Origin: Septoria linicola
Lineage: Eukaryota > Ascomycota > Dothideomycetes > Mycosphaerellales > Mycosphaerellaceae
Length of the DNA stretch: 64,000 bases
Assembly (NCBI GenBank): GCA_024114885.1
Contig: CP099418.1
Location: forward strand, 2,542,001 to 2,606,000
Direction of reading: 5' to 3'
This document shows positions 20,478 through 31,600 of this stretch, one piece after another (within the stretch, counting starts at the first letter, position 1; each line of letters opens with the position of its first letter). Both the position numbers and the translations under genes were made by a program. The notes under the pieces were generated by a model that saw nothing but the letters and a program-made list of their open reading frames with translations, made no database searches and was not told the origin of the DNA.

Positions 20478-23317
20478 TCAGGCTAGTAACCAGTAATTCA
20501 TGCACAAACAATGCCGTTGCAGGTGTGCGAACCAAGGCAAATTCACCATCTCCGATTTTGCCCTCTCCGCACTGATATCTTCCATCTCAGACCCGCATCT
20601 CCTACAAACTCTTGTCTGCATATCCTTGTCCAAAGCAATCTTGCGGATCACATCATATTTCTTGCCGTCTTCCGCATGGCGACAGTTGCTCAACCCGAGC
20701 ATGCGTATATCCCAGAACATGAGATCTGTCAGATTGACAGTGTCGACCAATTTGGGCAGCATACTCTCCAATAAGCTATTCACGGGATTCTCGAGTTCAG
20801 CTGGAATGGCTCCATCAACCATCATGTTTGTCTCGAGCTCGCTACGTTTTTCAACAGAGATGGAGGATTGATTATAGGCCCCTCGGGTTGCAGTGTCGAG
20901 CTCTGATAGCATTTGTTCGAATTGCGCCAGCTTGAACGGCGTATCTTTGACGTGTTTGAGGATCGACGATAGTTCTTGCTGCTCTTGAATCGATCGAGCC
21001 CGCGGGAGCACGAGCTGCACGGCCTGTGTAAATTTGTTCATCCACATTGACTGAAATCGAAGTATGACGCGCGAGTAGCTGCACAGAATTAGATGAAGAG
21101 CGGTGCTTCCAGAGGAGCTCACAAGTGCTTCGAAGGCCTGTCTCGGGGTGGTGCCGTCTTCTAGATTTCGCTTTGCGACGACAAGCGTGTTCACGATATA
21201 CACCATCAAGTCAATGCTCCATTTGACCAGTCCTCGAAGTGAGTACACAGCATCGACTGGTATGCTCTTCATGTCCTGTCGACTAAGCGTTTGAGCACTG
21301 GCAGTGCCAGCAAGGCGTAGCGTAAGCATTGCGAATGCATACTGAGCTGAGAAATTGCGCTTCCCTGTAGTGTGATTGGTTCCAAGTGCAAGTTGCGCAC
21401 TTAGGCAGCGCGGCACAAACGGCTCTTTGAGTACAATCATCTGTTGTCTGTTGTTATCTTGGCACGATATGTCCGGTGTCCGTTGCAGCATGCGGAAAAT
21501 CATCTTGATGACGGTCGAGCGCAAGCCGTCATCAGTGTCTGTGGGTAGCAATGCCAGGACTTCGTCGTTGGATATGTTGTTGAAGCACAAAAAGGCATAT
21601 TGCCGGGCAATGCACACCGCTGCCGCTTCAATGTATGCCTTGTTATCGCCACCGAGGCTGTCTGCAGCCACCTGCCAGCCGTGTGTGAAAGTCATGGTTT
21701 GTGCTGTAACTTTTCCATATGGTCGTACCGATGCCAGTGCACTTCCATCGGGAGATATTGCGACGTGTAGGCTGTGTTCGCCAGACAAATGATAGAAGCC
21801 CGTTTGTGAGACGTTAGGAACAGTTTCCGTGCTGCCGAAAGAGCCTAATGGCGCCATAGTCGCGCGGTCTCTGAAGTCAAGACTCCCATCACTCGCTGCG
21901 AATGCCTGTATCGTGTCAAAAGCTTGAGAAGCAAAGGCCATGACTATCTTATTTATCGTGGTATCTGCTTGCCGCCTGAGAATGGTGCTCTGGTTTAGTA
22001 CGTGATGAGTGTTAGCACCGGATCCTTGCTTCAGCTTCTTGAAGCTGTCGTGCAATGCGGGCGTGTAGGATTCTACTGTCCATCGCACTATTGTACTGGA
22101 GTACGACTGGGTCTGAGCATCATCCAGCGGGAGGTGAGCTTGTGTGAAGATTGCCTGGACTGTGGGCATAGTAGGAGACTGCTGAGCTGCCTCCGGAACC
22201 GTAGGAATGACATCGAGTCGCGAGAGTCGCGCTCCATCTACATGGGCTGCGCGCACTTTGTCTATTGCTGTCAGGTGGTGAACGTCCAGCTCTGGTGCGA
22301 CTTGTGTATACTGCTGGCTTCCCCGACTGAGTTGCGTAGCATTCCAATGAATTGTGATCCGATAGAGCCGCAGCTGCGAGCTGTGATCATGCGTGACTGC
22401 CAGTAAATCTGCGCCATCCTCACCCATTGCAGCATGTGAGACATACTCATCACTTGACCGCACTGTGTGAAGCATAACGCTAACTGATTGCCAACCCGCA
22501 CCTTCGTTCTGATATAACAAAGTCAGCTCATTTGAACGACTTATGTGTAAAAGCGCGTGACGGCCTTCCGCTGGATGATGAGCCTTCAGTGCATGCTGGT
22601 CACGATGCTTGATCTGCGCCTCCCATTTGTCTCCATTCTTATGGGCGACGTCAAGGTACGGACCCTGGGGATCGTGTCAGCCTTGACAACCGCGACTGAG
22701 CAACGCCTTCACTCACTCTGAACTCTGCTGGGAAAAGTGGCAGCCAATGCAGCCCGACAACAGCATTCAATTCGTGATTTGTGTTCTTGCGCGCCAGCTC
22801 GCCACCATTCGCCAGCGTCATCTTGCTTAGCGCACCTGTCAATGTATGCATATGCATAGCTCCAGCATCATCAATAACCGCGAGCTCGATGCCGATGCCA
22901 TTAAATTGTATGTGGACAAATCGGCGACCTGCTGGAGCTTTGATCGGATGCTTGGATGCCTCGCTCATCGTCCACGCGCCAGTCTTTCTATGCCGTACCA
23001 TGGCACGGAAGAAGACCGAAGAGCCATTAGGAGCAATCTGGGCGATACTCCCTGTGTTCGACCACGCCAGCTTACTATTGATACAACCACGACATCAACA
23101 CGCTTTTCTGCATTAATCAGATTCGGGAACAACTGACTCACGTGCAGCAACCACGGCTCTGCATCTCCGCTAAGCGCAAGAACACAGGCGCTGGCAACGG
23201 TGTTGCTGGCATGGCGGCCACGAGATCATTCGCGGCCTCGCCAAAAAGATCGTCCATGTTCGGGTCCATCATGGAGGCATCTGGCATGACCGAGCCCTCG
23301 ATATTGCTGACGTCCAT
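20478..23317 (-). CDS. med16: Mediator complex subunit 16 (Sin4)
   Basis: Tail-module subunit of Mediator, linking activators to RNA polymerase II in the nucleus. Minus-strand exons are 23142..23317, 22717..23074 and 20478..22664 (906 aa); introns are 67 and 52 bp. The N-terminus has MDDLFGEAANDL and SRGCC followed after the join by TKLAWSNTGSIAQIAPNGSS, typical of the Med16 beta-propeller start. The middle is a degenerate WD-like and helical region. The C-terminus has paired cysteines CRRCGSEMED and WFAHLQRHCLC, the small zinc-finger-like end of the family. It is divergently transcribed from the sirtuin gene, sharing a 0.7-kb promoter. The first two exons were placed by protein continuity. 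Confidence 0.87.
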
Positions 23318-24014
23318 CGCGGCAGATTAGGCGATAGTGATGACAGTGTTGTCCGACTGCGCGATCTCAAGAGTGCGCTGTGCGCGGCATCATGATGGCG
23401 ACGGATCGCTGATGTAGGAGAGGCTCAGACGAGGACCAGGTGGGACAAGTTTCACAAGGCTGAATTGGTCCTGAATTCCGCGAAGGCCTGCCAAGAAGAG
23501 ACAGATGGTCGCAAACGTCTCCATCACACAGGCCAACACGGCCGGCGCATACTCTACTGTCATGGATTGAATCTGTGCTTGATGCCTTTGAATGCTCAGG
23601 TCAGGATCGTCTATGACCGATTGCACTGCTGCCAATAGCCCTTGTTGATGAGGGTTTTGTTTACGGAGAGAAAACATCACAACACAAGCCAGCCAATGGC
23701 AGCGTGCGGACAGACCTCGCTCCTCTCCAACGTCAACGACGCTCGACATCCAGCCTCTCTTTCACGCTGCACACGCGCTCTTCACGCACGCCGCAGCATC
23801 CACGTCCGCACTGCGCGCCGGAGCCCGCCCATCTACCTGCAGCGTTACTATTGTATGGTCATTCTCACGATGCTATTGTCGCATTAGTTTTGTTCCCAGA
23901 GCAGACACAGACACACCCCTGTCGCTGGTCCCGCATTGCGCGCGCGCGCATTCTGCTTGCAGCAGTGCATTTCCACCTGCGCCTGCCCGTCGACAGCCAC
24001 ATCTTCCACCCGTC
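23318..24014. other. Divergent promoter region, Med16 / sirtuin
   Basis: A 697-bp gap. It contains one doubtful minus-strand frame, listed separately, and CT/GC-rich sequence close to the sirtuin start. Otherwise nothing recognisable. Confidence 0.45.
23390..23749 (-). CDS. Doubtful small ORF with one hydrophobic segment
   Basis: An uninterrupted 119-codon frame from an ATG, with a second ATG 26 codons in. From there it reads as a plausible small protein: a polar start, a charged segment DDPDLSIQRHQAQIQ, one hydrophobic stretch (VLACVMETFATICLFLAG) and a proline-rich end. I recognise no family. It lies in the promoter between two divergent genes and could be chance. Confidence 0.25.
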   Translation of the reverse strand: MSSVVDVGEERGLSARCHWLACVVMFSLRKQNPHQQGLLAAVQSVIDDPDLSIQRHQAQIQSMTVEYAPAVLACVMETFATICLFLAGLRGIQDQFSLVKLVPPGPRLSLSYISDPSPS

Positions 24015-26199
24015 ATGGCCGCACCTCCTGCTTCTGCTCCACCACCGCCGAGCAGCGTCCGTCTCTCTTCCCCTCTCAGCAGCGCGCCTCCCTCGTCACG
24101 CTCATGCTCGCCATTGTCCGAGCTTTCTCGATCACCGACACCTCCTGAAGACATCATGCGCTGCCGCTCGCGTTCGCGCGCCAACTCGGCGCCGTACCCT
24201 TCGCCGCCCGCCAGCCAGCAGACCTCACAGAGTGGCTCGCCGGTGCCAGATGGAGGCATGTCGTCCGACAAAGACGGGCCCCCACCTGCGAAGCGTAGGA
24301 GAATATCAGAGAAGGCGGAGCGCACCACCGAGTATCTGGATTTGCGCCACGACACGATCGATCCCGAACAGCAGCACCAACTCGATCGCTTGGTCAATGT
24401 CCTCCACCGACGCCAGAAAATTGTGGTCATTGCCGGCGCGGGCATTTCTGTATCTGCAGGCAGTGCGTACACCGCGACGTATCGTCATGTCATCACGCGT
24501 TCTTTGCTAACAACAACACCCAGTCCCCGATTTCCGCTCATCCCAAGGCTTGTTCCGAAGCCTGAAAGAAGAATACAACCTCAAAGGCTCTGGAAAGGAC
24601 CTATTCGACGCGTCAGTCTATAAAGATGACGTGTCCACGTCGTCCTTCCACAATATGGTCAACACCATGTCGCGTCTTACGAAAGACGCCAAGCCTACAG
24701 TCTTCCACCATATGCTAGCCACTATTGCCCAGGAAGATCGACTTTTGAGGCTGTACTCACAGAATGTTGACGGCATCGACACCGGACTGGAACCCCTTCA
24801 AACCGCCATACCTCTAGCCAAGGGCGCGAACGGAAAATGGCCTCGCACTGTTCAGGTTCACGGCGGGCTCGACAAGATGGTTTGCTCCAAGTGTCATGAT
24901 CTCGCAGACCTAGACCCTAGCTTATTCGACGGCCCTGTGCCGCCCACGTGTCCACGCTGTGTCGAAGTCAATGATATTCGCGTAGGCTTGGAAGGAAAAC
25001 GAAGCCACGGTATTGGCAGGATGCGACCAAGAATGGTCTTGTACAACGAGCATAATCCCGATGATGAGGCGATCGGTGCTGTGACTAAAGACGACCTGCG
25101 AAAAAGGCCAGACGCGGTTATTGTTGTTGGAACCACATTGAAAGTACCTGGCGTGCGAAGGATTGTACGTGAAATGTGTGCGACTGTTCGAGATCGAAGA
25201 GGAGGAGTTGCCATCTGGATCAACAGCGATCCACCTCCGATTTCCAAGGACCTTGAAGACTGCTGGGACATCATTGTGCAAGGACCGTGCGACAATGTTG
25301 CGAAACATGCCGCAATGCGCAGGTGGGATGTTCCTGCTACCTCAGACGAATACGCTGAGATCAGCGAAGGAGAGGCTAAGAAAACTGCTGCTAAAAAGAT
25401 GCGAGTTCAGCTACCCCCAAGCCATGGACTGCTCCACGCGCCGAAAGTCGAGCGCCTATCCGTAAATCACAGGAACAACAGCTTCAGACCTGTGAGCATC
25501 GGCGAGATGACTCCACAGAAGTGCATGGACCATGGCCCGGCAGACTGGAGTCCCATGTCCACGGTACGATCTTCTGTCGTTCCAAGCATTGAGAGTGGCA
25601 TAGATGGGATTGGTGCCGAAGCTATAGACTCGACTGTTAGCGGACTACTTACACCCACAAAATCAGCTCGAGGCTCGCCCGTCAAAAAGCTCCCTTGGAA
25701 AGTGTCGAGCTTCCCCGATCTCAAGGACAAATCCAACGAGGATGTCAAGAAGCAGCAGGCAAGCAAGGGCACGAAGAAACCAAGCGCCACGAAGAGCAAG
25801 AAGTCAGCAAATGTCAAACCTCTGCCCGCACAGAAGGCCGATTCGAAAGCAAAGACAGCAAAGAGCGCACCCAAGGCAACGGGTCGCAAGACGGCACCAA
25901 AACCGCAAGGCAAGTCCAAACGTCAGGCCTCACCAAAGCTCACCCTGAAGACATCCATGGGTGTGAGCAAGACGACAATGGGGAATGCGAAGCAGGCCAG
26001 AAAAGAGGCGGATAATCAGATCACATCAGGCAAGAGCCCCAGCAAGCTTCGCCACGTAACGAATGCATCTTCAGAGGCCATGCATGCACTATCTCCGCAG
26101 GATCCCAGGCTCAATCTGAGCCCACCACAATCACAAGAGCAATATGGCAAGGTCGAAAGGCCTGCGACGCGGATGAGCATATCGAGTATCACGAATTGA
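24015..26199 (+). CDS. hst4: Sirtuin of the Hst3/Hst4 class (H3K56 deacetylase)
   Basis: NAD-dependent histone deacetylase. The Hst3/Hst4 class removes histone H3 K56 acetylation after S phase. Exons are 24015..24462 and 24524..26199 (707 aa); the 61-bp intron is phase 1. Residues 1-110 are Ser/Pro-rich. The catalytic domain (about 118-420) has GAGISVSAG-IPDFRSSQG across the splice, SQNVDGID, the catalytic histidine in VQVHGGLD, zinc ligands CSKC and CPRC, and the late motif IWINSDPP. The spacing and the VLYNEHNPDDEAIG loop match Hst3/Hst4, not Sir2/Hst2. The last 250 residues are disordered and Lys/Ala/Pro-rich, suggesting nucleic-acid or chromatin binding. Mms22, acting in the same pathway, is 2.4 kb downstream. 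Confidence 0.9.
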
Positions 26200-26692
26200 C
26201 GATTAGCCCGGCGCCTGGAGGAGATCATCCATCGCATGATCGGCATTTGACCATTACATGAGCGTTTTTGCATCTTTAGGCGCCTGGCATTTCCCGACCA
26301 GATGTTGGGATCTTGGCCATAGGATCATGGCCAGTTGTTTGCACGAGAGGTGGCATCTGTTATGATACAAAGATGTCCAGAAACATGGAGAGAGCCCATC
26401 GCACGCGGCGTAGTGATAATTGCACGAGCATTATGTAGACTCGATCTTCCCTGATCGCTGAATAACATACTGTACGCTCCAAGCTATGAAATATCGACAT
26501 CGGAAGCACTTCAAGTATCGATTCTGCAGCTGTCTCTGTGGAATTGAGGGAATGGAGGCAATGAACCGCCAGAATGTCAGTGCTCGCTAGTGGGATAAAC
26601 TTTAAACCTCGCCAGATCCATTGTTGGCCACTCGTCATCTCATCCACGGCTTCTTCATTCTTGTTATTTCATTGTCGCTGGCCGTGTGCAGG
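26200..26692. other. Intergenic region
   Basis: A 493-bp gap between the sirtuin 3' end and the small membrane-protein gene. No signal recognised. Confidence 0.45.
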
Positions 26693-27114
26693 ATGCGAGG
26701 AGGGAATCTAGCGGGTCTCACGATCGCCACAGTGTGCGGCATTGCAACGGGTAGGTCAGGTGTCGAGCAGAGTGTGACGAGATGCGACAGCTCACACCTT
26801 GGCAACTAGCGTATACAACTCTCCAGCCCGCATTACAGGAAGAGGCGGAGAAGAAAGCCGGGACATTTGTGCAGCAACACGATAACACAGATGATGATGG
26901 CAAAACCAGAGATAAGGATACGCAGCTGAGCAGAGCCATTCTGAGTGATTTGAAAGAGGCAAAGAGGGAGGCCATTGGTGAAGACAAAGGGAACGGAGGA
27001 TTTGCTTGGGGCATCAGAAAATGGTTCTCGTCTTCACCGGAGACTGAGAGGGTAGCGAAGAAAGAGGCTGTAGACGCAGTGCCAGTGAAGGCGGATGGAA
27101 AGGAGCAAGAGTGA
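26693..27114 (+). CDS. Small protein with N-terminal membrane segment, unknown
   Basis: I do not recognise this gene. Exons are 26693..26750 and 26810..27114, joined through a GTAGGT donor and CTAG acceptor (59-bp intron), giving 120 aa. The first 20 residues (NLAGLTIATVCGIAT) form a short hydrophobic segment after MRGG, like a membrane anchor. The remainder is highly charged, rich in Lys, Glu and Asp, with a tryptophan-containing motif (GGFAWGIRKWF) near residue 85. The small size, N-terminal anchor and charged tail resemble fungal mitochondrial inner-membrane accessory proteins, but that is only an impression. Confidence 0.55.
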
Positions 27115-27288
27115 GACAGAGCATGCCATTTAATTTGCACAACGAGATTGAGGAGATGATGGCCGAGGAAAAGGACAAGCGGGGTGAGCATCTGCGTTTG
27201 AGATGCTATCACAACGGGGTATCTGGTATGCGTGACTCGGTGATCCTCCCTGTGGGCACCAAGCACCAATGGATCGTGGACCTTGCGA

Positions 27289-28281
27289 CTATGCGAAATC
27301 CTCCTCTTGACTCTGGATGTTATCTTTGACCTTCAGCAATAGGGTCGTTTTCCACTTGTCCAGCTTGGACATCTGGTCGTACTGGAACAGTTTATCTGCG
27401 AATTTCTCCTGGTCCCCCTCCTCCACCGCTTCGGCGAGATCGACGAGCAGTTGGTGCTCTCGCGTTTGCGTAAAGCTCGGGTCGAGATCACGATAAGAGT
27501 CGAGGGCGCGGTTCGTGGCGACAGTGTCGTTGTTCGCGAGGTGGCAGATACCGGCCTTGAGGAAGTACTCCTTGACGGACCACTTCATGAGATTGTTGTT
27601 GATTGCGGACTTGGAAATCCGCTCGTAGTTAGAAATGGCCTTCACATAGTCGCCGTTCAGCGCTGCGATGTCTGCAAGCTTCAGGTAGAGTTTGTTTGCA
27701 AGTCTAGACACATTGTCAGTGAATTGATAGCGATCGTACTTGACGTGAGACGTACTGCTCTGCGCCATCTGTTTCAAACCAGCTTGCCGCCGTCTCGTAG
27801 GCTTCCGCTGCCCGCTTTTGGTCATTCAAGTCGACTTCGTAGAGCTCCGCTAAATTTTGCTTATGCGTGGCTGCTCTCCGGAAGTTGCCCTTCGTCGTGT
27901 AGTGCTGAATCGCCTGCTCGAGCACCCGCGCAGCGTCTTCCGGCTCGTCTTTCCGGTACGATTTGTACGCCTCGGTCAAAGTGTTGGCGGCATCGTCGGG
28001 CTCGCTCAGCTTCTGCTGCTGAATCTGAGCTGCTCGCTCAAAGGCCTGCCCCGCTGCCTTGCCGTCTTTCTGTAGTCGGAAAGCGTTGGCGGCCTGTGTG
28101 TACAGCTCTACAGCCTCTTCGAGTTTCTGCGTTTTTCCGCCAAAGAATGAGAAGCCGCCTGAGGCGGATTGTGCTTGCTTATCTGCCTGCGCACATTCCA
28201 CCTGAATCAGAACATGTGTGTGTTATCCTTGCACGGTGAGGGGCTCACCTTTTGCAGCAGTGCCCGAGGGTCTTGCGCCAT
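27289..28281 (-). CDS. sec17: Alpha-SNAP, vesicle fusion adaptor
   Basis: Recruits the AAA ATPase Sec18/NSF to SNARE complexes for disassembly after membrane fusion. Minus-strand exons are 28249..28281 (11 codons), 27756..28201 and 27289..27703 (297 aa, normal length); introns are 47 and 52 bp. The protein is all-helical TPR-like. Recognisable segments are SGGFSFFGGKTQKLEEAVELY near the N-terminus (membrane-contact loop), AANAFRLQKDGKAAGQAFERAA, the YERI/WSVKEYFLKAGICHLA helices and the KLDKWKTTLLLKVK end. The C-terminus is acidic (EEDFA). The first exon ends exactly after MAQDPRALLQK. It shares a 343-bp divergent promoter with Mms22. Confidence 0.94.
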
Positions 28282-28624
28282 GTTGTGAATGGCCTCGTTC
28301 GCAACCTGTGTAGAGGATGACTCGTTCCTGTCCTGATATTCGGCCGTGAGACGCGTCAAGTGAAAGTAAACGTGGCTGTTGTCCTGCTCGTCGGCTGGTC
28401 GTCGTGCTTGCTTGCTTGCGTGCCTGCAATACGTCAGCTTGAGAGCCAAGAAAGGCTGCCATCGGACCCTCAAAAGTCAAGTCGCGTCTCTCAGTGGCTC
28501 AACGCGTCTTCAGCTTGCATATGGAGCTTCTTCTTCTAACAATATTCCCAGACAGCAAGCACAACCAGCTCTACAGATCTCACTTACTAGAGTTCAGTGC
28601 CGTCAGACATGCGCAGAGTACCAA
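28282..28624. other. Divergent promoter, sec17 / mms22
   Basis: A 343-bp gap between the two ATGs. The open frame of the downstream gene continues upstream through it, but with no ATG before 28625. No other signal recognised. Confidence 0.5.
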
Positions 28625-31600
28625 ATGAAACGATGGCAGGATCGTGGCGAGGTGCAGGATTCAGAAGATGAAGAGTTGATGCTCGACTCTCCCAGCCCAG
28701 AACGACCACTCAAGCGTACAAAGCGTGATGTAGATATTATCAACAATGGCCATCATGACGAGAGACTGCTCTCTCCATGTGACGCCACACATGGGGTGGA
28801 TGAGGAGGATGAAATCGCTTGGCTGCCCGCAAAGGTGGCAAACACATACGGGAAAAAGGGAAAGCTGACACGTCCTACACGAAAGCAACCAACATTCGCA
28901 AGCGAGCAAAGGGCGAGCGATACAGTAGAGTACACGCCGAAGAGCATCTCGCCACTTCGAACACCATCACAGCTGGATTCGAAGCAAGTCGAATCAAATT
29001 ATGTCTCTGGCGAGTCGACAGAGAAAGAACGACTGCTCCCTGCTTCGCAGAGCCCGCCCAAGCCCACTTCCAGAGAATCGTGCGAGGAGCTGGACCAGAG
29101 TCTACCACCTCCTTCGACTGACCCTCCTCCATTGGCACAGACAGACCCTCAAATGCCATCCGCGCCAGCGTCAGTGATCAGCGAGGAACTGTTCCACCCT
29201 GAGCCTCCAGCGACGCCACTCATCTTCGCCGATGACAGTGCCATATCTGACAGCGACGGAGAAGACTTACCAGACGTTCGAGATCTATTCGCTGCTGCAC
29301 GGCACAAACCGATTTCTCTCGCTTCATCATCGCCACTAAGCGAACGTGACGTTTCACCTCCGGCACCCCTCGCACGACACGAAGAGTCCAGATATCAAGG
29401 TCCAGCAGAGCTAGCTACTGCGCAAGAAGAGATCGATCTGCACAACGAACTGCTGCGGCAGTCTATCCTCGATGGCCACCCGACAACACGACGCAGCCTT
29501 CGTGCTCGCAAGGACATTCAACTCCATCCATATCTCATCGACAAGGCAAAGTATCAGCGGCAATGCAAAGAGCGAGGTATTAAGCCCGTTCGCTTGGTTG
29601 AAACGCAGATGCAGCAGGATCACAGCCAAGATCAACCAGATAACAGTCAGCACTCCGGGCTTCAGTCATCCAGCTCGACCGCAGCTGCACCTGACGACCT
29701 GCTTCGTGGTCGCCCTGTGGCTTGCGTCAGACTCGATAGCGCTTCGCCACCTGCCGACCATGAGTTCAGCATCGAGCGCACAGCCAAACGGAGAAGGATC
29801 AACGACAGACGAGGACGAGCAGCGAGACAAGACGTCTCAGATAGATTGGGTGAGGGCAATCAAATGCATTATGAAGCATTCTCGATGCCTCCTTCGCCGC
29901 CCAAAACCTCAAGCGAAACGAGTACTCCCGGTGTAGATCATCACGCGAGAACGCAGATGGCCTCAGGTTTCCGGCGACCACCCGACCTGACTCCTGTAGC
30001 ACTGCCTACTCCCAATGTGTCATCTCAAGCCAGGAGGGGACGATTGACGAGGGAATCTCCTACAGAGTCCATTCCAGCTTCTGAAAGGAGACTGGAAAGG
30101 ACGCGCAGCCGAGATATCACAGCATCAGACTCCGAACAGGGGGCTGCTTCAGAGACAGAAGTTGAGTCCGAAGGAGAGCGCATTGTGCAACGACTACGAC
30201 GTGAGCAGAAGCGTATTAGAGGCGTGTTGCCTGCGTCGTGGTTGAGGATCGATTTTCAAGCGCGACAGCAGCCCAAGCTGGCTTCTCTGCTTGCCAGACC
30301 TCAACTCAGCACCGCCGTCTCACCTAAGGATTCACACCCACAACGTGGTGTAGCCAAGAGGATATCCAGCACTCGAGCACTCGCCATTAAAGAGTCAGAC
30401 ATAGCTACGACAAATCACGATGATAGCGCAGACTCTGACGACGACTCCGTCCAACTCATACGGACAGGTCTCAAGCAATCACATCTACCGTTGCATGATG
30501 ATTACGCGCCATCCAGGCCACAAGCGACAACAGACGATGCCGACATGGAGAACGATTTTGTGGATGCCATGCTGGCCGGTCCAGATCGACGACTGGACTC
30601 AGCCCAGTCAGCATCCCGACAGTCCCGTGTCACGAACAAAGCTCGAAAAGGCCCGAGTAACCCCTTCTCAGAGGAGCAGAAAACGCGGCAGCACAGTGGG
30701 AGGTTCCATCGAGCAGCGACACGACGGAATCGGAATCCTGCGAAAGCGCCTCTTCGCTCTTCTGTCAAGCTGAGTATTGCTGATACATCAGGCGAAGTAG
30801 CGGCAACAAACTCAGCGATCCCGCCATTTGTTCGCTTGGCCCTACGGCAGGCTCGGAAACTCTCAGACCAGGGTCGCCACTCTCCTACTCATAAAGTGCT
30901 TTGCCTTGCGACTGCGGAGGATACGCGTGATGCGAACTCAGTCTTGAAGTCGTGGCGAGAAGGCACATTAGTTCCGCAGAGCAGATCCGCCGCATATCGT
31001 AGCTCCAGAGACTCGACACCAGGCGACAGAGATCCGGCGGCATCTTTGGACAGTCCAATACCGAGACAGCGTTGGCCGCTAGCAGAGGTCAATGGCAACG
31101 TCAAGGAGCGTCTAACCATCAGCACTCCTGGAAGTCAACCCGACTCAAGAGCAAATCCCACAAACAAGACCAGACGGCTACGATTACAACACAGAACTGT
31201 CGGAGCACCTTGGGCCCGCGCCACACGACTAGCTTACACCGGTCCAGACACTGCTGGCAGACCGAGAGGCATGCAGATTGATACACTTCCACGTGGTATA
31301 CGCGATGCACAACTCGAAACACTACAAGATGAGTTTGACCAGAGCCATCGCGCAGCAGCATTTGAACGTCGAATGCAGTGTCTGACGGAAAATGTTGCTG
31401 TTCGTGGCAGGCGTGCCTTTGCGGCTAATGCCCAGCAGCCGATCTACCCATGGCAAGCTGAAGCAGACGTGGGTAGTGCGGTCCCGATCCATATCGGACA
31501 CGGACCCGCTGGAGAGTCAATGGCGGATTCTCACAAGGACCCACAGCAACGAGTCATGATTCATAGGCCACGGAAACGACAAGCCCGGAGATTTGATCTA

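Noticed and set aside
23134..23140. TGACTCA near the Med16 gene
   Set aside because: It straddles the donor end of Med16 intron 1 (on the opposite strand GTGAGTCA), so it is explained by the splice signal.
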